A DNA stretch of 14,166 bases from CAYPEZ01 sp964409985 (GTDB lineage: Bacteria; Patescibacteriota; Minisyncoccia; Phycocordibacterales; UBA6899), in assembly GCA_964409985.1 (NCBI GenBank), contig CAYPEZ010000023.1, positions 1-14,166 on the forward strand. Reading direction: 5' to 3'. A model generated the notes under the pieces. The model ran no database searches, was not told the origin of the DNA, and saw nothing but the letters and a program-made list of their open reading frames with translations. Positions within the stretch are counted from its first letter, which is position 1; every line of letters begins with the position of its first letter. Shown one piece after another: positions 6,012 through 11,379 of the stretch. A program made the translations under genes and the position numbers.

Positions 6012-6016
6012 TATTT

Positions 6017-6358
6017 ATGGCAACAACATCACCAAAACAGAAGAAGACAAAGACAGAAGAGGTTGTAGCAACCGTCTCTCGCCAAACATTGACTGGCGTC
6101 GTCGTTTCTCGAAAGCTCGACAAGACCGCAGGCGTTCTTGTGACGCGCTTTGTTGAGCACCCAAAGTATAAGAAGCACATCAAGCGCAACAAGAAATATC
6201 TCGCGCACGATCCTGAAAACAAGACTACTGTGGGTGATCGTGTCACGATTGTCTCGATTCGTCCCATGAGCCGCACGAAGAGATTCCAGATTGCTGAGAT
6301 TGTTGGTCGTGTTCAGGTGAAGCCAAAAATGTATACGTCTAAGAAACGTGAATTCTAA
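6017..6358 (+). CDS. rpsQ: 30S ribosomal protein S17 with an N-terminal extension
   Basis: S17 is a primary 16S rRNA binder with an OB fold. The product is 113 residues (family about 85). Residues 1-20 are a Lys/Thr-rich extension, then the core TLTGVVVSRKLDKTAGVLVTR, EHPKYKKHIKRNKKYLAHDP, and the VGDRVTIVSIRPMSRTKRF signature. It ends with a short basic tail. It starts five bases after rpmC without a Shine-Dalgarno site. Confidence 0.96.
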   Translation: MATTSPKQKKTKTEEVVATVSRQTLTGVVVSRKLDKTAGVLVTRFVEHPKYKKHIKRNKKYLAHDPENKTTVGDRVTIVSIRPMSRTKRFQIAEIVGRVQVKPKMYTSKKREF

Positions 6359-6364
6359 ACGAGT

Positions 6365-6733
6365 ATGATTCAACCAAGAAGTATTATTGTTGTCGCAGAT
6401 AACTCAGGAGCAAAGATTGCTCGAGTCTTTAAGGTGCTTGGCGGGTCAAAGCGCCGCTATGCACGACTTGGAGACATTTGCGTTGTTTCCATCCAGTCTG
6501 CTGAGCCTCGTAAGGCTGTAAAGAAGGGAGAAGTTCATCGTGCTGTGGTGGTACGCCAAGTTGACGCATTTGGACGAAAGGATGGTTCATACATTCGTTT
6601 TGATGAAAACGCAGTGGTCCTGATCGATGCAAAGAACGAGCCTAAGGCAGGTCGTGTATTCGGTCCTATTCCACGCGAGATTGGCGAACGAGGATTCCAG
6701 ACCATTATTTCTAAGGCACCCGAAGTGGTCTAA
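6365..6733 (+). CDS. rplN: 50S ribosomal protein L14
   Basis: L14 forms intersubunit bridge B8 with 16S rRNA and is the docking site for the silencing factor RsfS. The product is 122 residues, exactly the common length, with no added tail, unlike many neighbours. Marks are MIQPRSIIVVADNSGAK, RRYARLGDICVVS, VVVRQVDAFGRKDGSYIRFD, NAVVLID and RVFGPIPREI. The end FQTIISKAPEVV matches the conserved C-terminus. Confidence 0.98.
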   Translation: MIQPRSIIVVADNSGAKIARVFKVLGGSKRRYARLGDICVVSIQSAEPRKAVKKGEVHRAVVVRQVDAFGRKDGSYIRFDENAVVLIDAKNEPKAGRVFGPIPREIGERGFQTIISKAPEVV

Positions 6734-6743
6734 CCTACGGCTT

Positions 6744-6998
6744 ATGATTTCACATGTAAAAAAAGGAGATACGGTCGTTGTGCTCACTGGAGCTGATAAA
6801 GGAAAGAAAGGCCCTGTGCTGAAGGTCTATCCACATGCAAACATGGTCCTTATTGAAGGGATGAATATGAAAGAAAAGCATCAGCGCCCTCGACAGTCAG
6901 GAAAGAAAGGACAAAAAGTCTCTGTCCCACATCCGATCCATGCGTCCAATGTTCGTAAAGATGGAGCTGCAAAGAAAAAGGCAGCAAAGAAGAAGTAA
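6744..6998 (+). CDS. rplX: 50S ribosomal protein L24
   Basis: L24 starts 50S assembly by binding the 5' end of 23S rRNA. The product is 84 residues, somewhat short for the family (about 100). The N-terminus MISHVKKGDTVVVLTGADKG is the KOW motif, followed by VLKVYPHANMVLIEGMNM and the VPHPIHASNV segment; the end is Lys-rich. The ATG at 6744 gives the normal N-terminus; an in-frame start at 6627 would overlap rplN by 107 bases and add 39 unlike residues. Confidence 0.96.
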   Translation: MISHVKKGDTVVVLTGADKGKKGPVLKVYPHANMVLIEGMNMKEKHQRPRQSGKKGQKVSVPHPIHASNVRKDGAAKKKAAKKK

Positions 6999-7009
6999 TA
7001 TCTACCACT

Positions 7010-7621
7010 ATGGCAAAAGCACTCACAATTAAAGAAAAAACCGCAAAAGCCTACGAGACCATGAAGGGGACGTATGGGTATAAAAATATCATGCAAGCAC
7101 CAAAGATTGAGAAGGTTGTGGTGTCTGTTGGTACCGGAAAGATGTCAAAGACTGACAAGAAGCGTAATGACTTTGTCGCAGAGCGACTTGCAAAGATTGT
7201 AGGACAGAAGACTCTTGCAACACGTGCAAAGCAAGCCATCGCAAGTTTCAAGACTCGCCAAGGAGACATCATCGGTCAGATTGCAACACTTCGCGGTGTC
7301 CGCATGCACGCATTTCTCGAGAAGCTTCTCAACATCGCCCTTCCTCGCTCGAAGGACTTCCGTGGAATTTCTCCTCGCGCTGTTGATGGCATGGGGAACT
7401 GCACTATTGGCATCAAGGAGCACACCATTTTCCCAGAGTCTTCTGATGAAGATCTTCGTGATGTTTTCGGTATGGCAATCACTATTGTCACAAACGTAAA
7501 GAATCGCGACGAAGCACGTGAATTTCTCAAGATCATCGGCGTTCCATTCCGATCGGTTGATGAAGAAAAGAAAGCCCGCACTCGAAAGAAGAAAGAAAAG
7601 AAGGCAAAACCAGCCGCATAG
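7010..7621 (+). CDS. rplE: 50S ribosomal protein L5
   Basis: L5 binds 5S rRNA and forms bridge B1b in the central protuberance. The product is 203 residues (family about 180). Marks are YKNIMQAPKIEKVVVSVG, TRAKQAIASFKTRQGDIIG, VTLRG-type IATLRGVRMHAFLEKLLN, DFRGISPRAVDGMGN and the EHTIFPE segment. After GVPF a Lys/Arg-rich tail (about 20 residues) is added. The stop is TAG. In most bacteria rpsN follows directly; here a strong terminator follows and a 2.2-kb island separates the two genes. Confidence 0.97.
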   Translation: MAKALTIKEKTAKAYETMKGTYGYKNIMQAPKIEKVVVSVGTGKMSKTDKKRNDFVAERLAKIVGQKTLATRAKQAIASFKTRQGDIIGQIATLRGVRMHAFLEKLLNIALPRSKDFRGISPRAVDGMGNCTIGIKEHTIFPESSDEDLRDVFGMAITIVTNVKNRDEAREFLKIIGVPFRSVDEEKKARTRKKKEKKAKPAA

Positions 7622-7625
7622 ATTC

Positions 7626-7655
7626 AAAAAACCGCAAAGCAAAGCGGTTTTTTTG
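7626..7655 (+). terminator. Rho-independent terminator after rplE
   Basis: AAAAAACCGC (7626-7635) pairs with GCGGTTTTTT (7644-7653) around an eight-base loop, and the right arm runs into a long T-run. It ends the rpsS-rplE unit four bases after the stop codon. Confidence 0.93.
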
Positions 7656-7659
7656 TTTT

Positions 7660-7687
7660 AAAAAATCTCCCCGAGGATATCGGGGAG
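7660..7687 (-). terminator. Terminator of the bottom-strand membrane protein gene
   Basis: On the bottom strand CTCCCCGA (top 7680-7687) pairs with TCGGGGAG (top 7667-7674) around a five-base loop, followed by ATTTTTT. It lies four bases after the stop of the gene at 7692-8297 and stands back to back with the rplE terminator. Confidence 0.9.
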
Positions 7688-7691
7688 GTGA

Positions 7692-8297
7692 TTATTTTGA
7701 CGGGAGACACATGGGCATCTCAGGCATCAGGATGGATGGGAAGGCGAACATCGCCACCATTACGACGCTCATCAGTACGTGGAACACATCAACACCAATT
7801 GAATAAAACGACACAGGAGGATCTGAAACCGTTGTGATGAATTCTTTGATGAACACTCCTCCAGTATAGACATAAAAGAGTGTGAATCCCCACGTGACAT
7901 AGGTCCAGGGTGACCCAAGGAACATGTATGCCATGCCCAAGAAAATTCCTGCGTGAAGCATGCACCACTTTGCACTCGGTTTTGATCCTGGAGATCTTGT
8001 GCTTAAGACAAATAGATATGCACTACTCAATGCGGTAAAAAGGAGGACCCAGGACACAGGGTGAATCCAGAGAAAAAATCGTGGGACACACATTGCCATC
8101 ATGCCTATGGCGCACAGTCCGTGTGCAGCTTCCTGCCAAGGACTATAGTACCCACAGCAAGTGATGACTTTTGTTTTTGCTCCTACTCGCACGATGTAAA
8201 ACACAAGCATTGCGACGAATACTGTTCCAATGATGTACCCGATTGGGCGGGTTTCTCCAACCATCATTGCCAAATCGTTCATGAACAGTTGATCCAT
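7692..8297 (-). CDS. Six-helix membrane protein with three H-x6-M-x2-M motifs (DUF5134-like)
   Basis: The product is 201 residues from ATG 8297, which has a Shine-Dalgarno site GAGGTG six bases upstream; an in-frame GTG at 8306 overlaps that site and is rejected. Six membrane helices are visible at roughly 19-38, 56-76, 81-99, 109-128, 130-150 and 164-191. Three helices carry the same spacing of residues: H59-M66-M69, H115-M122-M125 and H173-M180-M183, each H-x6-M-x2-M on one helix face. This pattern, and stretches such as EAAHGLCAIGMMAM, recall the DUF5134 family of uncharacterised membrane proteins. His and Met lining a bundle suggest metal binding, copper being the natural candidate (inference). 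A His/Met-rich protein is encoded 0.8 kb away. The gene has its own terminator. Confidence 0.75.
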   Translation of the reverse strand: MDQLFMNDLAMMVGETRPIGYIIGTVFVAMLVFYIVRVGAKTKVITCCGYYSPWQEAAHGLCAIGMMAMCVPRFFLWIHPVSWVLLFTALSSAYLFVLSTRSPGSKPSAKWCMLHAGIFLGMAYMFLGSPWTYVTWGFTLFYVYTGGVFIKEFITTVSDPPVSFYSIGVDVFHVLMSVVMVAMFAFPSILMPEMPMCLPSK

Positions 8298-8350
8298 TTG
8301 AGGCACCTCATTTCAAAGAATCTTTTCTTACAAGGTTTTAACACAGAACG

Positions 8351-8391
8351 AAAAAAAAGATACCCCACATCGCATGAGCGAAGTGGGGTAT
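8351..8391 (-). terminator. Terminator of the bottom-strand gene at 8398-8997
   Basis: ATACCCCAC (8360-8368) pairs perfectly with GTGGGGTAT (8383-8391), with TCGC/GCGA inside and an ATGA loop. On the bottom strand it is followed by an eight-T run (top A-run 8351-8358). The next bottom-strand gene begins 54 bases on, so that gene needs readthrough or its own weak promoter; I see no convincing promoter in between. Confidence 0.92.
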
Positions 8392-8397
8392 GGGTGT

Positions 8398-8997
8398 TTA
8401 TGCAACACGCGATTGCTGACTCAGGGATGTGAGCACAGAGCGCATGCGTGTCCAGATCTGGAGTTGTTCGGGAGTGATATCTGTTCCTGCGATGGTGTGC
8501 CGCACGGGAAGACCGGCCTGACCGAAGATTCCTTTGGTGTTTTTTCTTGAAAAGTTAAAGCGTTCGAGCCACGCAGCGTAACGACCATCATTCATGTGTT
8601 CCGAGGGAACCTCGATACAGCTACACTTCATCGTAAATTCAATGGTGGTTCCACGAGTTTTTCTGGTCCATTCGGACACAGAACGCCACATGGCAGTTCC
8701 TAGTGCGGTATTTTCCATCCATGGAACGATACCGTCCATGATCGCAAGCTTTACGATGGTTCTCTTTCGGGCATGAAACCCCGAGAACGGAACCGACCGT
8801 ACGCCGTACTGATCTGGTGTGCTTGAAAGAAGTCCGCCGACCAGAACGAGATCTGTTGGCAAAGGGACAAATCCATGTACCGACATGGCCTTGAAGACAC
8901 TAGCGATATCAATACCGGGGAATGCCCGTGCAACAACAGGAATATCTGCGTCAGTCGCCGGACGCTCCCAATGAAATCCACGTTCGATGACGCACAT
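8398..8997 (-). CDS. Hypothetical protein, 199 residues, soluble
   Basis: I do not recognise this protein. It starts at ATG 8997, with a Shine-Dalgarno GAGGTG four bases upstream, and ends with TAA just before a strong terminator, so it is a real gene. It has no signal peptide and no clear membrane helix, is mildly basic, and is rich in aromatic residues. Visible features are the opening CVIERGFHWERPATDADIP, a hydrophobic segment PLPTDLVLVGGLL (about 46-56), a KCSC pair at 124-127 that might bind a metal, and a C-terminal helix-like stretch TPEQLQIWTRMRSVL. It lies within the island, upstream of the DUF5134-like membrane gene on the same strand. A lineage-specific function is possible; nothing in the sequence names it. 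Confidence 0.8.
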   Translation of the reverse strand: MCVIERGFHWERPATDADIPVVARAFPGIDIASVFKAMSVHGFVPLPTDLVLVGGLLSSTPDQYGVRSVPFSGFHARKRTIVKLAIMDGIVPWMENTALGTAMWRSVSEWTRKTRGTTIEFTMKCSCIEVPSEHMNDGRYAAWLERFNFSRKNTKGIFGQAGLPVRHTIAGTDITPEQLQIWTRMRSVLTSLSQQSRVA

Positions 8998-8999
8998 AA

Positions 9000-9013
9000 A
9001 TCACCTCTGTGAT
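9000..9013 (-). promoter_or_regulatory. Hairpin covering the ribosome-binding site of the 8398-8997 gene
   Basis: In the bottom-strand mRNA, AUCAC (top 9009-9013) can pair with GUGAU (top 9000-9004) around AGAG. The GAGGUG Shine-Dalgarno lies within this hairpin, three to four bases before the AUG, so folding would hide it. This may tune translation, or may be chance, as the stem has five pairs. Confidence 0.4.
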
Positions 9014-9029
9014 GTTTGAAGAACAAGAA

Positions 9030-9043
9030 ATGTCTAGAGACAT
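9030..9043. promoter_or_regulatory. Inverted repeat, possible operator
   Basis: ATGTCT (9030-9035) and AGACAT (9038-9043) form a perfect 6+6 inverted repeat with a two-base spacer, in the 135-base gap between the divergent genes at 8398-8997 and 9133-9402. Position and symmetry suit a repressor site for one or both genes. No regulator gene is visible in the window. Confidence 0.35.
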
Positions 9044-9092
9044 CCTAGCATAGAGGGGATAGCTGTACTATGCAGATAATGCAAAAAGACGC

Positions 9093-9098
9093 TACAAT
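9093..9098 (+). promoter_or_regulatory. Weak -10 candidate for the His/Met-rich gene
   Basis: TACAAT lies 35 bases before the ATG at 9133. No good -35 box is present at the right distance, so activator help or a different promoter is possible. On the bottom strand, CTGCAT and TATGCT with 17 bases between (top 9047-9075) are an equally weak candidate for the divergent gene. Confidence 0.3.
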
Positions 9099-9132
9099 AT
9101 ATGTGAGATCATTTATTTTTTAACTTGTTCTT

Positions 9133-9402
9133 ATGGAGCCTAACAGAACTCAACACAATACGCAGACTGCGCTTTTTGCTATTGCCATCGTTTTGGCGCT
9201 TGGCGTAGGATTTTATATGGGGTACCAAACCGGGTACGTGAATGGCGGTGAAGCTATGCATTCGGTGATGCACGGGAGTGAATCCGCAACCGAAGAGCAT
9301 CTTCATACCATGATGCATGATCATACTGGTACGGTTGATGGTGCCACTGGGGCTGTTTCAACCAGTGATGCCATGCACATGATGGATCATGCAGCCCAAT
9401 AA
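9133..9402 (+). CDS. Membrane-anchored His/Met-rich small protein, probable metal binder
   Basis: The product is 89 residues. Residues 1-11 are polar, 12-30 form a membrane helix (ALFAIAIVLALGVGFYMG), followed by a Gly-Tyr pattern GYQTGYVNGG, and the rest faces outward if the N-terminus stays inside. After residue 40 there are eight His (43, 47, 56, 58, 62, 64, 82, 86) and seven Met (42, 46, 60, 61, 81, 83, 84), in clusters such as AMHSVMH, EEHLHTMMHDH and AMHMMDH. There are no Cys. Such tails are known from periplasmic or surface copper and silver binders; the metal here is inference. It diverges from the unknown gene at 8398-8997 and may work with the H/M-motif membrane protein. It has no Shine-Dalgarno site and is followed by a terminator. 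Confidence 0.82.
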   Translation: MEPNRTQHNTQTALFAIAIVLALGVGFYMGYQTGYVNGGEAMHSVMHGSESATEEHLHTMMHDHTGTVDGATGAVSTSDAMHMMDHAAQ

Positions 9403-9433
9403 GTCTTTTATAACGGACCGTTCTCTATAAGAC
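9403..9433 (+). repeat. Imperfect palindrome directly after the His/Met-rich gene
   Basis: The arms GTCTT (9403-9407) and AAGAC (9429-9433) flank a perfect inner AACGG-A-CCGTT (9412-9422). It lies between the stop codon and the terminator hairpin. It may stabilise the mRNA 3' end or be a protein site; no more can be said. Confidence 0.4.
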
Positions 9434-9443
9434 ATACAAAAAG

Positions 9444-9471
9444 AAGCCCTTCGCTACTGCGAAGGGCTTTT
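9444..9471. terminator. Bidirectional terminator
   Basis: AAGCCCTTCGC (9444-9454) pairs perfectly with GCGAAGGGCTT (9459-9469) around TACT. On the top strand TTTT follows and ends the His/Met-rich gene. On the bottom strand TTCTTTTT follows and can end the small Gly-rich ORF at 9493-9633. The gene pair is therefore convergent on one terminator. Confidence 0.92.
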
Positions 9472-9477
9472 GCTTGC

Positions 9478-9496
9478 CTGAGATTGGAGATCTCAG
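9478..9496 (-). other. Hairpin overlapping the stop of the Gly-rich ORF
   Basis: CTGAGAT (9478-9484) and ATCTCAG (9490-9496) form a perfect 7-bp stem with a TGGAG loop. It includes the TGA stop of the bottom-strand small ORF. It lacks a T-run, so it is not itself a terminator but stands just before one on the bottom strand. Confidence 0.5.
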
Positions 9497-9633
9497 ATCT
9501 TGGTGCCACCTGAACTGATCGGGGCAACCCTGGTTGCGCTACCCCAGCTGGTTCCTCCTGAGATCCATCCGGAGGTTTCGATGGCGAGCCCACCACCATG
9601 GTGGGTCAATCCAGTCTTTCCAATGGCATTCAT
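9493..9633 (-). CDS. 46-residue Gly/Ser/Thr-rich small protein, hypothetical
   Basis: The ORF starts at ATG (top-strand CAT 9631-9633) and ends at TGA (top 9493-9495). A GAGAGGA ribosome-binding site lies nine bases upstream, and a -10-like TATACT (top 9675-9680) lies about 40 bases further up. The sequence opens MNAIGKTGLTHHGGGLAIE and continues with TSGWISGGTSWGS and ends PISSGGTKI: 12 Gly, 7 Ser, 7 Thr, 2 His and 2 Trp, no Cys. There is no signal peptide or membrane helix. I know no family for it. Composition resembles small-peptide precursors or a structural peptide, but no modification enzyme is recognisable nearby. A site-supported start and a terminator in the right place argue that it is expressed. 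Confidence 0.6.
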   Translation of the reverse strand: MNAIGKTGLTHHGGGLAIETSGWISGGTSWGSATRVAPISSGGTKI

Positions 9634-9714
9634 GAGATTTTTCCTCTCTATAAATTGGAAACTAGGACTATTTGAGTATACACCTTTTACGTCTTGTTTC
9701 TATACCGGCCTTTC

Positions 9715-9743
9715 TTGCAAAAGACGATACCCTATGCTAGTAT
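9715..9743 (+). promoter_or_regulatory. Promoter for the rpsN-secY operon
   Basis: TTGCAA (9715-9720) and TAGTAT (9738-9743) are 17 bases apart, and a TG at 9735-9736 gives an extended -10. Transcription would start near 9750. The island's terminators isolate these genes from rplE, so a new promoter is expected here. Confidence 0.7.
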
Positions 9744-9749
9744 CACCCC

Positions 9750-9866
9750 CACGAGAGAGAAGATCCGTATTTCTCCTTTTGTCGCCTTGAAGAAAGCTAC
9801 AAAAGGAAACATATGCGATATCCCTCCCTCGCATCCCTCCTTTAGTGTGAGGGCATTCACGTAAAT
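9750..9866 (+). promoter_or_regulatory. Structured leader of the rpsN operon
   Basis: The about 117-base untranslated leader has three successive hairpins: CCTTTTGT(9775-9782)/ACAAAAGG(9799-9806), ATGCGA(9813-9818)/TCGCAT(9829-9834) and CCCTC(9835-9839)/GAGGG(9849-9853), the last ending 13 bases before the rpsN ATG. All stems are perfect. Spc-type operons are often controlled by a ribosomal protein (S8 in E. coli) binding a leader that mimics its rRNA site; a role of that type is inference here. Confidence 0.5.
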
Positions 9867-10052
9867 ATGGCAAAAACATCAGTTCGCGCACGCGCACAAA
9901 AGAAACCAAAATTCTCAACCCGATCAGTCAATCGGTGCTTTAAGTGTGCTCGCCGCCGTGGGTATATGCGTGCATTTAATCTCTGCCGTATCTGCTTCCG
10001 CGAATTAGCAAACGAGGGAATGATCCCCGGGGTAACAAAATCATCATGGTAA
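9867..10052 (+). CDS. rpsN: 30S ribosomal protein S14, zinc-binding type
   Basis: S14 is a late-assembling 30S head protein. The product is 61 residues, the short zinc-ribbon form (C+ type). The four metal ligands are present as C24-x2-C27 and C40-x2-C43 (RCFKCARR and LCRICFRE). The ending GMIPGVTKSSW is the normal C-terminus. Its stop overlaps the rpsH start by seven bases (ATGGTAA), so the two are translationally coupled. It has no Shine-Dalgarno site. Confidence 0.97.
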   Translation: MAKTSVRARAQKKPKFSTRSVNRCFKCARRRGYMRAFNLCRICFRELANEGMIPGVTKSSW

Positions 10053-10438
10053 TCGATCCTATTGGAGACATGCTTGTGCGCATCAAGAACGCGGGGCTCT
10101 CGCAGCGCCCTTCTGTTGTGGTCACATTTTCTGATCTCAAAATGCGCATTGCGAACATCCTTGCACGCGAAGGATATCTCACCTCAGCAGCAAAGAAGAC
10201 CCGAAAAGGTCTCCCTGTTCTTGAGCTTACGCTTGCGTACACAGGGAACGATCCTAAGGTGAAAGGGACGCTCCGCATTTCAAAGCCTTCCCGCCGCATC
10301 TACTCTCCACATGATAAACTCGGATTCCATCATCGTAATCTTGGCGTCCTTCTTCTCTCGACTCCAAAGGGTATCTTGACCCAAGCAGAAGCGCGCAAAG
10401 AACACGTGGGTGGAGAAGTCCTCTGCCGCGTCTGGTAA
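10046..10438 (+). CDS. rpsH: 30S ribosomal protein S8
   Basis: S8 is a primary 16S rRNA binder in the platform and, in E. coli, the repressor of the spc operon. The product is 130 residues, the normal length. Marks are DPIGDMLVRIKNA, ILAREGYL, ISKPSRRIYSPHDKL, and LGVLLLSTPKGILTQAEARK ending GGEVLCRVW; the STPKGILT and EAR segments are diagnostic. The start ATG lies within the end of rpsN. Confidence 0.97.
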   Translation: MVIDPIGDMLVRIKNAGLSQRPSVVVTFSDLKMRIANILAREGYLTSAAKKTRKGLPVLELTLAYTGNDPKVKGTLRISKPSRRIYSPHDKLGFHHRNLGVLLLSTPKGILTQAEARKEHVGGEVLCRVW

Positions 10439-10450
10439 TTTTCACTCTCT

Positions 10451-10984
10451 ATGTCACGTATTGCTAAAAAACCAATCACCATTCCTGAAAAGACCACTGT
10501 CTCTGTGGCGAATATGACTGTCACAGTAAAGGGGCCAAAGGGGACACTGACACGCACCTTTCCTCCTGTGGTCACGATCACGCCTTCTGATAAGACGGTC
10601 ACAGTAGAAATGGCAACAAACGACAAGACTAAACTTCCGATGTGGGGAACCGTTGCTGCGCACATTCGCAATATGATCAGCGGAGTGAACCAGGAGTTTT
10701 CTAAGCGAATGCTCTATGAAGGTGTGGGATACAAAGCAGACGCAAAAGGAAAAACCCTTGTGCTTGCTCTCGGATTCTCTCATCCTGTCGAGGTCGCGAT
10801 TCCAGAAGGACTTACAGTAAAGACCGAGAAAGGAGAGTTCACTGTTTCAGGAATTGATAAAGAAGTGGTCGGTGCTTTCTGCGCCAAGATTCGCTCATTA
10901 AAGAAGCCTGAGCCATATAAAGGGAAGGGTATTCGCTATGAAGGTGAGGTCATTCGCCGCAAGCAAGGAAAGAAGGCTGCATAA
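10451..10984 (+). CDS. rplF: 50S ribosomal protein L6
   Basis: L6 lies near the GTPase-associated centre and the sarcin-ricin loop. The product is 177 residues, the family length, with two similar alpha/beta halves. Marks are SRIAKKPITIPEKTTVSV, VKGPKGTLTRTFP, LYEGVGYKADAKGKTLVLALGFSHP split across the middle, and the C-terminal signature KKPEPYKGKGIRYEGEVIRRK (KPEPYKGKGIRY). It starts 12 bases after rpsH with no Shine-Dalgarno site. Confidence 0.98.
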   Translation: MSRIAKKPITIPEKTTVSVANMTVTVKGPKGTLTRTFPPVVTITPSDKTVTVEMATNDKTKLPMWGTVAAHIRNMISGVNQEFSKRMLYEGVGYKADAKGKTLVLALGFSHPVEVAIPEGLTVKTEKGEFTVSGIDKEVVGAFCAKIRSLKKPEPYKGKGIRYEGEVIRRKQGKKAA

Positions 10985-11016
10985 CAATACCTTCACACAG
11001 AAACTCAAAATATATT

Positions 11017-11367
11017 ATGAACACTGCATCAAAAAAAATATCTGCTCGAACCCGCCGCCATGCACGCATTCGTGCAAAGGTGTCAGGAACAAAAGAGATG
11101 CCACGCCTCTCGGTCTTTCGCTCTGGACGATATATCTACGCCCAAGTCATTGACGACGAGCAGGGTATTACTCTCGCTGCATCAAGTGACCTCAAGACCA
11201 AGAAGGGAACAAAGACTGAACGCGCAAAGGCAGTAGGTGAGCAGATTGCAGAAATGGCAAAAGCAAAAGGCATCACCAAGGTCGTGTTTGATCGCGGAGG
11301 ATTCCTTTATCGCGGACGCGTTGCTTCTCTCGCAGATGGTGCGCGCTCCGGAGGACTCGTCTTTTAA
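11017..11367 (+). CDS. rplR: 50S ribosomal protein L18
   Basis: L18 binds 5S rRNA in the central protuberance together with L5. The product is 116 residues, the family length. Marks are RRHARIRAKVSGTKEMPRL, SVFRSGRYIYAQVIDD, and the C-terminal VVFDRGGFLYRGRVASLAD and GARSGGLVF. The 32-base gap after rplF is the longest within this block and shows no special structure. Confidence 0.97.
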   Translation: MNTASKKISARTRRHARIRAKVSGTKEMPRLSVFRSGRYIYAQVIDDEQGITLAASSDLKTKKGTKTERAKAVGEQIAEMAKAKGITKVVFDRGGFLYRGRVASLADGARSGGLVF

Positions 11368-11379
11368 TTATTACATCGT

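Noticed and set aside
8298..8306. GTG start at 8306 for the DUF5134-like gene
   Set aside because: It overlaps the GAGGTG ribosome-binding site that is well placed for the ATG at 8297.
9493..9495. UGA recoded as Gly (as in Gracilibacteria and Absconditabacteria)
   Set aside because: No ribosomal gene contains an in-frame TGA; the one TGA ends a short ORF at a sensible place next to a terminator.
9500..9790. Top-strand 96-residue ORF across the island end
   Set aside because: It runs through the rpsN promoter and opposes the small Gly-rich ORF, which has a ribosome-binding site; its sequence is compositionally unlike a protein gene.
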